Notes: generated from the letters alone by a model not told the origin. 32,057 bases of DNA from Candidatus Nomurabacteria bacterium (GCA_023267375.1 JAHFNJ010000003.1:92579-124635); one strand, 5' to 3'; shown: positions 17,825-27,449, counted from the stretch's first letter. Made by a program: numbers and translations.

Positions 17825-18832
17825 TTATTGGTTCTCTTCTTTCTTTTTAGTGGTGTTATGTCCATGAGCGTCCACTTCGTAGGAGGTGTTTTGTGCCTCA
17901 AAGAAATTCACCAATTCATACACATCTGTCGCGCCAGCCATCCATTTTGCAGGATTCGTTGCATTATAGTGCTTTGGCATACCGAGCTCTTCAAGACGAC
18001 GGTCAGCGACGTATTTTACATATTGGTTCACGTAGTCAGCATTCAAGCCAAGAATACCTCGAGGGAAAAGATCCACGTTGTAGGCAACTTCAAGATCCAC
18101 GCCATCGATAACGATTTGGCGGATTTCATTCGCGAATTCTTCGGTGAGCAATTCTGGATTCTCTTCGAGAATATTGTGGATGAGGTTAATACCGAACTGG
18201 AGGTGTAGTGATTCATCGCGGAGCACCCAGTTGATCATTGAGCCGAAATTGCGGAGCTGATTGCGCTGACGGAACGAGAGTGCCACCATAAATCCTGAGT
18301 AGAACCAGACGCCTTCCATGACAATGTTTGTAGCCACCAAGTTTCGAACGAAGTCCTTCTTCCCTTCTGGAGTCTCAATATTGAGAGAATCTTCCGTCAT
18401 GCGCTTCAAATATTTATTGATGAATGCTTCCTTATTCACCATCGATGGGGTAACGATGTGTGTATTAAACACAGTCTCACGGTCAAAAGGAAATGTTTGG
18501 AGTACATATTCGAATGATACGCAGTGGTTTGCTTCTTCAAACATCTGCTTAGCGAGATAGAGGTGACATTCTGGGGATTTGAGGTATGGATACACACCAA
18601 GCGCCAACGAGCGATTCACAATAAGTTCAGCAGGATTGAAGAATGCCATCAGGAATTTCACCGCATGGCGTTCATCTTCAGTCATTTTGCGCCAGTCTTC
18701 CAAGTCTTCACCGAGAGCGATTTCGTGTGGGAACCACGTATTGCGGACTGCCTGGTTGTAAAGATCATACGCCCACTGATAGCGTATGGGATGCAAATTC
18801 ATATCTTCTGGTGAAGCTTTTCCGAGTAACAT
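17825..18832 (-). CDS. nrdB: ribonucleotide reductase small subunit (R2), Tyr-less class Ic-like
   Basis: FFNPAELIVNRSL, FEEANHCVSFEYVLQTFPFDRE, MEGVWFYSGFMV, LRDESLHLQFG. Confidence 0.93.
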   Translation of the reverse strand: MLLGKASPEDMNLHPIRYQWAYDLYNQAVRNTWFPHEIALGEDLEDWRKMTEDERHAVKFLMAFFNPAELIVNRSLALGVYPYLKSPECHLYLAKQMFEEANHCVSFEYVLQTFPFDRETVFNTHIVTPSMVNKEAFINKYLKRMTEDSLNIETPEGKKDFVRNLVATNIVMEGVWFYSGFMVALSFRQRNQLRNFGSMINWVLRDESLHLQFGINLIHNILEENPELLTEEFANEIRQIVIDGVDLEVAYNVDLFPRGILGLNADYVNQYVKYVADRRLEELGMPKHYNATNPAKWMAGATDVYELVNFFEAQNTSYEVDAHGHNTTKKKEENQ

Positions 18833-18840
18833 AAAGTAGA

Positions 18841-18931
18841 GGGACTAGTTTCTAGGTGCTAGGGACTAGTGAAATTAAATGAAAACTTAATAAATAATGT
18901 TACTAGCAACTAGAACCTAGTTACTAGAACC
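18841..18931. repeat. CTAG-rich imperfect inverted repeat between nrdA and nrdB
   Basis: GGGACTAGTTTCTAGGTGCTAGGGACTAGTG ... TTACTAGCAACTAGAACCTAGTTACTAGAACC; eight CTAG sites. Confidence 0.7.
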
Positions 18932-18936
18932 TGATC

Positions 18937-21522
18937 CTATTGGCATCCTTCACACAACAATGCGTCTTGAGGATCAACGGGACCATGAATTACAAATTCG
19001 GGTGCAGGTGCGGAAGCAGCAGCGACAGGTTTTGCATCAGCAACAGGAGTTGTTACTCCTTCTGAAACAAGAGAAGTCTGCTCGATCGCCGTAGCTACTT
19101 CAGCTGGTGATGGCGCTGCCTGTACCGGAGCGACCGCCTTAACTCCAAGCGCCGCAAATCCTCGCTTTCCTGTCATCTGTGATTTATTTACAGCCGTTGT
19201 TGATTGTTCAGCAGTGTGGCGTGGCTTCATGTGCAAGTAGTATGTCGTCTTCAATCCTTTCTCCCACGCACTCTGGTAAATGCGCATCACTTCATCGATG
19301 TCACGAGTATCAAGATACATATTGCGTGAGATACCTTGGTCTACCCACTTCTGTGCACGTGCAGCGACTTCAACGAATGCGTACGGAGAGATAGCAAATG
19401 ATGTCTTGAAGATTTTCTTAATGCGATCTGGAATAATATCGATTTCAGAAAGGTCACCGTGGTTGGTCAAAATCTGTTCGCGTACTTTCTCCCACAATCC
19501 TTCTTTCTTTAGCGCAGTGATCATGTTTGGATTCACTTCAAGATATTTTCCAGAAATTTTATTTCGTGAAAACATTTGTGCGAAGCGTGGGTCGATACCA
19601 GGGGAGGTTCCCGCAACGAGACCAATGTTTGCATTTGGGGCAATCGCAAGCACGGTTGCATTGCGCATCCCCTTCTTTACCTTAGCGCGAAGCGTTTCCC
19701 AATCAAGGGGTGGCGTAATTTTGACACTGCCACGAAATACGGTGAGTGCGGTGCCACGAGCATCTTCGAGTTTAGCGAGTGTATCGATTGGCACTTGTCC
19801 TTTTGACCATGCAGAACCAGGGAAATTCTCATAACTGCCGCGTTCTTGTGCGAGCTTTGCACTTTCATCGATAGACATATAGCTGATGAATTCAAAGACC
19901 TTATCAGCAAGTTCGTGCGCGCCCTGATCTTCATACGAGAAGCCCAGCTGTTCAATAGCATCAGCAAAGCCCATGAGTCCAAGTCCTACTGCGCGGTTCT
20001 TAGTATCAGCGTTTACAGCTTCAGGGATAGGCAAACGGTTGATATCTACCAAGTTGTCGAGCTGGCGAGTCGCCAAACGGACAGATTCTTCAAGCTTAAA
20101 CCAATCGATCTGGCCTGCTGAGATGTGGCGTGGGAGGTTGATAGAAACCAAGTTACAGACCGCTACGTTGTCGCGATCCTGCGGCAAGGTAACTTCAGTA
20201 CAAAGGTTTGAGCAGTGAATCGTACCAGTATTGTTGTTGAGCGCACGGACATTGATAGTGTCCTTCCAAGTGAGCCATGGGTGTGAGGTAGTTTCGAGCG
20301 ATACGAGGATATTCTTGTACTGCTGACGAGCCGGCATTTTCTTCCAGAGCTTCATCTCCCCTCTATCTGCCATTGCACAATACTCATTGTAGCGTTTTGA
20401 GAAAGCTTCACCGTATAAATCGATAAGATCAACAACCTCTTTCGGATCAAAGAGATACCAGTCATCACCATTTGAAACACGCTTCATGAATTCATCGGAA
20501 AGATATGCTGCAGTGTTTGCGGTACGTGCACGGCGATAGTCATCACCAGCATTTTGTTTCAAGTCGAGGAAGTCTTGGAAATTGTAGTGCCAGTTCTCCA
20601 TGTAGAAACAGAGTGCACCTTTTTTCTTTCCGCCACGTTGCACTGCGCGAACAGCAGAGTCGATGATGTGCATGAATGGAATTGGTCCAGACGAAACAGT
20701 GTTGTTTGATTTAAGAACAGATCCTTCCGCGCGAAGTCGAGTGACTGCAAGTCCGATACCACCTGTCGCTTTTGAAAGAAGCAATACATCTGAAACTGTT
20801 TTGCCGATGTGCTCCATCTCATCTTGAATTTCCATCAAGAAACAGTTTGAGAGACGCGGATTGTTTGTGCCAGCACCAATGTTTGTCGAACCAGCAGAAA
20901 GATATTCGAGTTTCGAAAGTTTTTCGTAGAATTTTTTCGCCCATGCAGTCGGATCAGTCTCATTGAGTGACATACCCATCGCTACGCGCATCCAAAAATA
21001 TTGCGGTGTCTCAAGTGGTGTCTGGTCAGCAGCCTTCGTGAGGTAACGATCACGCATCGTCGAAAGACCAGAGTACTTATAGAGCTCATCGCGATCAACT
21101 TTCAACGTGTTTGCGATCTCGGTAAGATCAAAAAGTGTACCCAAACGTTTATCGAGCAATCCTAACTCGATCGCATTCATCAAATAATCTTTAAAATGAT
21201 CGCGGTGAAGCTTCGCAAGCTCTTCATCTGAGTGAAAATCCCCTACTACTTTCTTGTAGATAGTCTTAAGGAGGATGCGCGTAGCGACTTTATCAAACTC
21301 AATATCGTTTTGTGCGTTCTGGAGTGCAGCGTTGATGGTCGCAATGTCCATTTCTTCTTCCGTGATGCCATCGTAGAGTGTGAGCTCTGTCTCGGAAGCA
21401 ATCTGTGTCACCTTTCCGATCGGATCGGAGAGTCCGCGACACGCGCGTTCAATAGATCTGTTGATGCGATCCGCATTGAATGGTTCCTTAGTACCGTCGC
21501 GTTTTGTGATTGAAATGTCCAT
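18937..21522 (-). CDS. nrdA: ribonucleoside-diphosphate reductase large subunit
   Basis: ATP cone MDISITKRDGTKEPFNADRINRSIERAC; SNCFLMEI; C-terminal CEGCQ. Start placed at 21522 rather than the ORF-track 21663. Confidence 0.95.
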   Translation of the reverse strand: MDISITKRDGTKEPFNADRINRSIERACRGLSDPIGKVTQIASETELTLYDGITEEEMDIATINAALQNAQNDIEFDKVATRILLKTIYKKVVGDFHSDEELAKLHRDHFKDYLMNAIELGLLDKRLGTLFDLTEIANTLKVDRDELYKYSGLSTMRDRYLTKAADQTPLETPQYFWMRVAMGMSLNETDPTAWAKKFYEKLSKLEYLSAGSTNIGAGTNNPRLSNCFLMEIQDEMEHIGKTVSDVLLLSKATGGIGLAVTRLRAEGSVLKSNNTVSSGPIPFMHIIDSAVRAVQRGGKKKGALCFYMENWHYNFQDFLDLKQNAGDDYRRARTANTAAYLSDEFMKRVSNGDDWYLFDPKEVVDLIDLYGEAFSKRYNEYCAMADRGEMKLWKKMPARQQYKNILVSLETTSHPWLTWKDTINVRALNNNTGTIHCSNLCTEVTLPQDRDNVAVCNLVSINLPRHISAGQIDWFKLEESVRLATRQLDNLVDINRLPIPEAVNADTKNRAVGLGLMGFADAIEQLGFSYEDQGAHELADKVFEFISYMSIDESAKLAQERGSYENFPGSAWSKGQVPIDTLAKLEDARGTALTVFRGSVKITPPLDWETLRAKVKKGMRNATVLAIAPNANIGLVAGTSPGIDPRFAQMFSRNKISGKYLEVNPNMITALKKEGLWEKVREQILTNHGDLSEIDIIPDRIKKIFKTSFAISPYAFVEVAARAQKWVDQGISRNMYLDTRDIDEVMRIYQSAWEKGLKTTYYLHMKPRHTAEQSTTAVNKSQMTGKRGFAALGVKAVAPVQAAPSPAEVATAIEQTSLVSEGVTTPVADAKPVAAASAPAPEFVIHGPVDPQDALLCEGCQ

Positions 21523-21745
21523 AATTTTTTTAAAGTTTATTCTTCTAAAGTGGGTACATTTTAGCACCGGGATGCAAATTTCAAAATGTGGATAAGAGAA
21601 AAAAATCCTTATTCCTGCGAGGGCGTAAAAATACCTCGCGCTGGCTTGCCAGAAAGCCTGCAAAAAAACACATTCATTGGCTGGCGTCTATATTGCTCGG
21701 GCTATTATTATACTAGACTACTGCTTTTTCACAAAAGCCCCCTTT

Positions 21746-22402
21746 TTAGAGAGGAATGTACGTCGAGAGCGAGGAAATAACAGGCGTCGCACGCTCTTCA
21801 GTAATGAATTCTGGGGAAATATTCATGAGTAGAGTGAGCTGTTTTTCAATCTCGCGAAAACAATCATGTATTTGTGATGGAACATTGTCGCTTCCAACAT
21901 TTTTTCTGTCTTTATATCGTTCTTGTGCTTCTGTAATCCGTTCTTCAAGAGAAGTAATGCTGTGCGGTGCAACACGAATGTCAGCGTAGGAACAAATTTT
22001 TCGAGCAATAGCAACTGACTGACTGTTTGCGCATGCATTTTTCGCGCCAATTGCATTAATAAGTTCGAGTGTTCGAGGATGAACGTTTAATTCTTGAGCA
22101 ATTTTAGAATGTACATCGTGCTGATCAGTTCCATATCGCTGCCAAAAATCTTTTTGCACTCCTTCCCAGTAGTGAAGTCCACCAGGCTCTAAAAATTCTG
22201 GAAAGTACTCAAGTTTGAACTTCACGATGTTCCCCATGTCATGAAGTAGACATGCGGAAATAATATGCGCTTCTTCGTCTTGCGAGAGAGGTTCGCGTAA
22301 ATGATCAAGAATTATTTTTGCTACCGCTGCCACGCGCAGCATATGCAACTGCAAGTTCGGCATTATCTGGTACTGTTCGTAAATTGTCTTTATATTTTTC
22401 AT
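21746..22402 (-). CDS. HD-domain phosphohydrolase-like protein
   Basis: QLHMLRVAAVAKIIL...IISACLLHDMGNIVKF HD motif. Confidence 0.8.
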   Translation of the reverse strand: MKNIKTIYEQYQIMPNLQLHMLRVAAVAKIILDHLREPLSQDEEAHIISACLLHDMGNIVKFKLEYFPEFLEPGGLHYWEGVQKDFWQRYGTDQHDVHSKIAQELNVHPRTLELINAIGAKNACANSQSVAIARKICSYADIRVAPHSITSLEERITEAQERYKDRKNVGSDNVPSQIHDCFREIEKQLTLLMNISPEFITEERATPVISSLSTYIPL

Positions 22403-22507
22403 TGGCCTATTTTTTTACTCAGCTGGTTGTATACGTAATTCAGTATACTCCTCACTCCTTTCAAATAAAAATAGCCGGGTGTATACTAAAGAGAAAAACG
22501 TATCGTC

Positions 22508-22612
22508 ATGTTAACTACTGCAATTATTTTGACGATGTACCACACGTATCGTCGCCACAGTCGTTTTCGTCTCTATAGACGAAAACTAAAAAGATTACTG
22601 CAATTAAAATAA
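22508..22612 (+). CDS. candidate 34-aa basic micro-protein (or sRNA)
   Basis: Own translation: MLTTAIILTMYHTYRRHSRFRLYRRKLKRLLQLK*; immediately followed by a terminator hairpin; TATACT -10 upstream. Confidence 0.35.
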   Translation: MLTTAIILTMYHTYRRHSRFRLYRRKLKRLLQLK

Positions 22613-22613
22613 G

Positions 22614-22640
22614 ATAATGCACCTCTCTGAGGTGCATTAT
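22614..22640 (+). terminator. terminator-like hairpin
   Basis: ATAATGCACCTC-TCT-GAGGTGCATTAT then TTCATTT. Confidence 0.7.
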
Positions 22641-22656
22641 TTCATTTACACTATAT

Positions 22657-23070
22657 TTAAGCAGCAAGTAATGACTCAAGCTTTTCCTCTTCTTTGGAAA
22701 GCGTGGTTAATTTCTCACGGAGCATATTCGCTTTCAATGACGTTAACCCTTCAATACTATAGAGCAAACTTGTAACAACTTCTTTTGACATATCAAGTAA
22801 TTCTGCAGGTGTTTTTTCATCTTTCCCCACAACCATCATTGATGTCGGTCCACGTTCTCTTATTTTAGTAGAAAGCATTTCAGCTTGTTTTTCCAATTCA
22901 ATAGCTTTTTCACACATACGATCGCGCAATTCAAATGCTTTATCAGTATCAAGACCTCGCAACCCAATGGCTAAAAGACCGAAAGCAACACCAGGTTCTT
23001 TCATGCGTCTCTCAATATTACTTATAATGTCTTCATAGCGCGGTTCGTGATAGCCTTCATTTGTTCCCAT
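22657..23070 (-). CDS. hypothetical protein (137 aa, helical)
   Basis: Complete ORF, no recognised family. Confidence 0.75.
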   Translation of the reverse strand: MGTNEGYHEPRYEDIISNIERRMKEPGVAFGLLAIGLRGLDTDKAFELRDRMCEKAIELEKQAEMLSTKIRERGPTSMMVVGKDEKTPAELLDMSKEVVTSLLYSIEGLTSLKANMLREKLTTLSKEEEKLESLLAA

Positions 23071-23137
23071 ATAAAAAGACTAGCGCATGGCTAGCCTGGA
23101 TGCAAGGAATATATTGCAGACAGCCGACATCAACTTT

Positions 23138-23905
23138 TTATAATCTCTCCGCCGGCACCTCGTTCAATATTTGGCGAATCAGTGCACGAGTATCAGAAAC
23201 AGTGGTAACAGGTACACATTTTGTTCCAAGCGTAAGCGCTGGAGCATCATTTCCTCCTGGAAAAAGAGTGTCGCCTATATACAAAAGCTGGTCTTTCGAA
23301 TGATCGAGGTGTTTGAGTAATCTTCGAAGTCCGTACGCTTTATTGATCCCCTTTTTTGTTACATCAATCGAAGTTGTCCCGCCAATAGTAACTGATAATT
23401 CAGGCAAGAGCTCCGATAAGTTTTTTACAATCCGCTCGCGTTTCGTGTGATCGGGATCCCATTTGGCTTTTTCTTCACAGGGAGCATGTACTCCAAGTCC
23501 AGCAAAGGTCACCTGCGAACAACGATGCTCAATAATTGGTCCATACGTTGTTGCTGGTGTTTCGTATCCACTTTTTACCAATGCCTGATCGAAAGCATTC
23601 ATAATTTCACGAGCTTCGTCTTCGGTAAAATCAATACAGTAGAGCGATCGCCAACCATTATCGTATTCATAGAGGGCTGAGCCATTTGTTGGGAGAAGGT
23701 ATAAATTTTTAAAATAAGATGTGTCGCATGAAAAATGTTTGAGAAGCTGCTGTTCAAACTGGTTCAATGTTGCTCCTGATGCAATTGCTATTTTTTTATG
23801 CCGCAGAAGAGATTCGAGAAGTGTAATTGTTTCAGGCTCAATAGGCGTAGCACTTTCCGTAAGTGTTCCATCCATATCAAAAGCAATAAGACTAAACTCG
23901 TTCAT
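23138..23905 (-). CDS. HAD-IIB / phosphomannomutase-like hydrolase
   Basis: LIAFDMDGTLTES, IASGATLNQ, LYIGDTLFPGGNDAPAL. Confidence 0.88.
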   Translation of the reverse strand: MNEFSLIAFDMDGTLTESATPIEPETITLLESLLRHKKIAIASGATLNQFEQQLLKHFSCDTSYFKNLYLLPTNGSALYEYDNGWRSLYCIDFTEDEAREIMNAFDQALVKSGYETPATTYGPIIEHRCSQVTFAGLGVHAPCEEKAKWDPDHTKRERIVKNLSELLPELSVTIGGTTSIDVTKKGINKAYGLRRLLKHLDHSKDQLLYIGDTLFPGGNDAPALTLGTKCVPVTTVSDTRALIRQILNEVPAERL

Positions 23906-24032
23906 ATAGTTCTATCATATTCCCATTCATTATAAAATCAAGGAAGCTGTGTGTATTATTGATATAGGTCTGTTATACTATACACAAGATATTTTTAAAT
24001 AAGGTCGATTAACGTAATATAGATATTACATT

Positions 24033-24245
24033 ATGATGGATGAACAAAACAAAGGGGTCTGCGGAATGGATTGCAAGTGCACACACCACAGTGTGGTGCC
24101 ACTATGCATCATTCTTGTCGCCGCGGCATTTCTTCTGCAAGAAGTAAGTGTCATCTCAACACATACGTTGGGCATCATCTGGCCAACACTCGTAATCATT
24201 GGTGCAGCCGCAAGTATGTTTGAAAATAAGTGCCACTGCTGCTAA
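24033..24245 (+). CDS. small membrane protein with Cys-rich termini (70 aa)
   Basis: CGMDCKCTHH, two hydrophobic segments, KCHCC end; terminator downstream. Confidence 0.7.
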   Translation: MMDEQNKGVCGMDCKCTHHSVVPLCIILVAAAFLLQEVSVISTHTLGIIWPTLVIIGAAASMFENKCHCC

Positions 24246-24260
24246 TGACTGCTAGAAAAA

Positions 24261-24290
24261 TCCCCCGACTATGTACTGTCGGGGGATTTT
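24261..24290. terminator. terminator hairpin between convergent genes
   Basis: TCCCCCGAC-TATGTACT-GTCGGGGGATTTTTT. Confidence 0.85.
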
Positions 24291-25741
24291 TTATTTTATG
24301 AAAAGTATCTGCCCATCAGATCGCCCAGCAAAAGAAATGATATAGAAACCATTCGGCAATAAGGGTTGTGTACCAACAGGCCCTTGATACACGAGCTGTC
24401 CAAGTATTGTACAGACATTCATCACTCCACTTTGCTCTTTGATAGTAACTGCACGTATTGGCGAGTATGAAAATGGCCATCATAATCCACCTGTTTCAAG
24501 CGATAGTAGCTCACTCCGCGAAGTGGGGCATCATCGATCGCTTTATACGAAACAACTCCGGTTGTTGTACCACTCCCCTTCACCCGTATTTGCTCAGTGA
24601 ATACTTGGGCATCACTACTCCGCTCAACACAGAAGTAACCGTTGTTTATTTCAGAAGCGGTACTCCAATGTAAACGAACAACATCACGAGACGCTTCATA
24701 CTGTGCACTAAAATCAAGCAGTTCAACCGGTAACCCGCAACCAGTATTATTGGCATAGGCAAATGGCCAGTAATAATAGTAGTCACTACATGCTGTATTC
24801 TCCCAAGCAAAGCAAATGCAAACAGTTGTATTGCAGGTTACTGTAAAATACGGGTTCGTTAGGATATTCGTACAACCAATAATAGTGCCAGTATTATCAC
24901 AGAGTGTGGCTGTTGCCCAGGCGACATTCCCCGAAGGACAATTACTACTAATCACCACCTGTACGCCAATCGATGTTGTATTCCCCGTGTTAATAGTCAT
25001 ACATCCCTGCAATACTTTATTTGTATCTTCTGCGGTGACAGGAAATGCATGCTGTGGGCAATATGTAATCACATCAGCTACTGTTGGCACATACGAGAAT
25101 ATGCACCCAGTAAAAGGATTTGCACAGGTTGATTGTGGCGCTGGATTGCTCGGTGTTGACGGAATCGTGGTCGACACCCAAATAAAATACGAAGCGCTTT
25201 GTCCGCAAATACCACCAGGTGTATACAGTACTTGCACCCAATAGGTATTTCCGACAATCAAATTTGAAAGCACATGTTCGGTACGAATGAGACCATTAGC
25301 TTTCGACTGACAGGAAAGAATGTCGCATGAAGCGCCACTACACGGAGGTGTTTTCCAAACAGCCGACGAAAGATAGCATCCACCACTATTTTGAAAAATA
25401 GTAACGGTCAAACTAGCAGCAGTCGCAACAAATCGATACCACACACTTGCGGTGGAATTTGTTGACGTAAGACAATCAGGAATTTCAAAAGCCAAAATGG
25501 TCCCATCACAGGTAGTACCAGATTTCGGCGCTGCGCCAACAACAAGAGTATCGGCAGTAGTACAATTGTCATTTGGTGCTGTTGAACAGCCTTGTGTGGT
25601 ATTGCCACCCTGAGACCTCTTCTCTTTCATAAAAAGAGAAAGATCAATGCGCATCGTATCGGTATATTGCCCGAACGACGCTACGCTGCCAAGCAATAAT
25701 GCAAAGACAGTACTCATGCGAAAGTTCGGTATTTTTTTCAT
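24291..25741 (-). pseudogene. Bacteroidota-style secreted protein with T9SS-like C-terminal sorting tail, frameshifted near 24470-24473
   Basis: Signal peptide MKKIPNFRMSTVFALLLGSVASFGQ; LPVELLDFSAQYEASRDVVRLHWSTASEINNGYFCVERSSDAQVF...SYYRLKQVDYDGHF; +1 T restores SYSPIRAVTIKEQSGVMNVCTILGQLVYQGPVGTQPLLPNGFYIISFAGRSDGQILFIK*. Confidence 0.85.
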
Positions 25742-25787
25742 TTTAGTAGGATTTAGTTTTTATTGAACAATTTTATATATATTGTAC

Positions 25788-25833
25788 AAAAAGAAAATCA
25801 CCTCTGCCAATTAACAGAGGTGATTTTCTTTTT
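25788..25833. terminator. terminator hairpin (19-bp stem)
   Basis: AAAAAGAAAATCACCTCTG ... CAGAGGTGATTTTCTTTTT. Confidence 0.85.
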
Positions 25834-25837
25834 CGAT

Positions 25838-26743
25838 TTATTTTTTAAGAATCGAAGCGAGGAGCGCCATGCGGACAAAGAGTCCATACTTCGCTTGCTT
25901 GAAGTAAAGCGCTTTTGGTGATGCATCAACTTCGGGAAGAATTTCATCAACGCGCGGCAATGGATGCATAATGATTGATTTCTTTTTCATAGTATCTACC
26001 AACCGCATATCAATCTGATATACACCTTTCAATTTTTTATACTCGGCTTCATTTGCAAAACGTTCTTTCTGAATACGCGTCTGATAGAGGACATCAACAA
26101 GTGGAGCAACTTTTGCTAAATCAGCTGTCTCTTCATACGAAACAGCGTGCTTGTCTAAATACTCTTTAATATCATTCCCCACTTTTAGTTCCTTTGGCGA
26201 AACAAAAAATATTTTTACGTTTTTATATTTACCGAGCAAATATGAAAGCGAACGGATAGTGCGGCCATTTTTAAGATCACCAACAAAGGCAATGGTGATG
26301 CCGTCGATTTTTCCGATTTCTTTTTTGATCGTATAGAGATCAAGGAGTGCCTGCGTTGGGTGCTGCCCGGGACCATCTCCCGCACTAACTACGGGCACAG
26401 TTGCGACAGCAGCTGCACGTCTTGATGCACCCTCTTGATGGTGACGCATGACAATCACATCCACGTAGCCAGAGACAATGCGAATAGAATCTTCGAGTGT
26501 CTCCCCTTTTTGCGCGGAAGAAAATTCTTCAGCATTTTCTGTAGTAATCACCTGCCCACCGAGATGCAGCATGGCTGATTCAAATGAGAATCGAGTGCGC
26601 GTTGATGGTTCATAGAAAAGCGAAGCCATGATTTTACCCTTAAGCGGTGAGCCAGGTTTTTTAGCAAGCTTGTCTGCTAAAGCGAATAGCTTGGCTATTG
26701 TTTTCGTATCAAATTGTTGCGATTCAATGATGTGGTGTAGCAT
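25838..26743 (-). CDS. pyrB: aspartate carbamoyltransferase catalytic subunit
   Basis: FYEPSTRTRFSFESAMLHLGG, GDGPGQHPTQALLDLYTI, MHPLPRVDEI. Confidence 0.95.
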   Translation of the reverse strand: MLHHIIESQQFDTKTIAKLFALADKLAKKPGSPLKGKIMASLFYEPSTRTRFSFESAMLHLGGQVITTENAEEFSSAQKGETLEDSIRIVSGYVDVIVMRHHQEGASRRAAAVATVPVVSAGDGPGQHPTQALLDLYTIKKEIGKIDGITIAFVGDLKNGRTIRSLSYLLGKYKNVKIFFVSPKELKVGNDIKEYLDKHAVSYEETADLAKVAPLVDVLYQTRIQKERFANEAEYKKLKGVYQIDMRLVDTMKKKSIIMHPLPRVDEILPEVDASPKALYFKQAKYGLFVRMALLASILKK

Positions 26744-26825
26744 TACGGGATAGTATACTCCAGCCGCCTGACAATGAAAAGCTACACCTTATTGGACATA
26801 AAGAGCTACCCTGAGACAAAAAGGT

Positions 26826-27449
26826 CTACGAATTCTGCAGTGCAGCAGTCACCACCAATCGTTTATTGTGCGTCCGCAACTCTTGGATCCAAGTGCCAGC
26901 ACACGTAATCAATCGCACTTGTGGCGATCCGGAGTCGGTAAACACATCATTTGTCGGCGCATTGTAATCATAGGTATCTGCTTCGGTAACAATAAAATGA
27001 AGTTCGCTGCCTCCGGACATTTCTATATATATGTTATCTCCCACGTGAAGATCGTTAAGGTTGCTGAAAACTGCCGGTAATGAAAGACCGTTATCGACAT
27101 GCCCCGCAATTACCGCACTACCATTTTCTCCTGGAGCTACGCCGTACTTGTACCAACCAACATCGGTAAAATTAGTTGGGGTCGACATATTTCCTTTTCG
27201 CGTAATACCAACCGCTTGAATGAGTGCGTCAACATGTATTGAAGGAATTCGTAAACGAACTGGAACCTCATCCCCCACTTTCTTTTCTTGGTATGAGCTA
27301 TTTGAAACATCAACAACCTTCAACCCAGGAGGAAGCGGCACTTCAGCTTCAGGGGCATAGAAAACTGCATGCACCGCAACGTATAAAAACCCAGCGAGAG
27401 CCATGACGGTTAAAATTCCTATGAGGTATGAAGTGCTTTTATTTTTCAT
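26826..27449 (-). CDS. sortase, class F-like
   Basis: N-terminal TM; RLRIPSIHVDALIQAVGI, AVIAGHVDNG (His), RLITCAGTW (Cys), THNKRLVV (Arg). Confidence 0.9.
   Translation of the reverse strand: MKNKSTSYLIGILTVMALAGFLYVAVHAVFYAPEAEVPLPPGLKVVDVSNSSYQEKKVGDEVPVRLRIPSIHVDALIQAVGITRKGNMSTPTNFTDVGWYKYGVAPGENGSAVIAGHVDNGLSLPAVFSNLNDLHVGDNIYIEMSGGSELHFIVTEADTYDYNAPTNDVFTDSGSPQVRLITCAGTWIQELRTHNKRLVVTAALQNS

Noticed and set aside
19280-19834. 184-aa plus ORF
   Set aside because: Antisense shadow of nrdA.
24470-24473. Phase variation at the T9SS-tail frameshift
   Set aside because: The homopolymer is only 4-5 nt, too short for efficient slipped-strand switching; indel error or fixed mutation is more likely.
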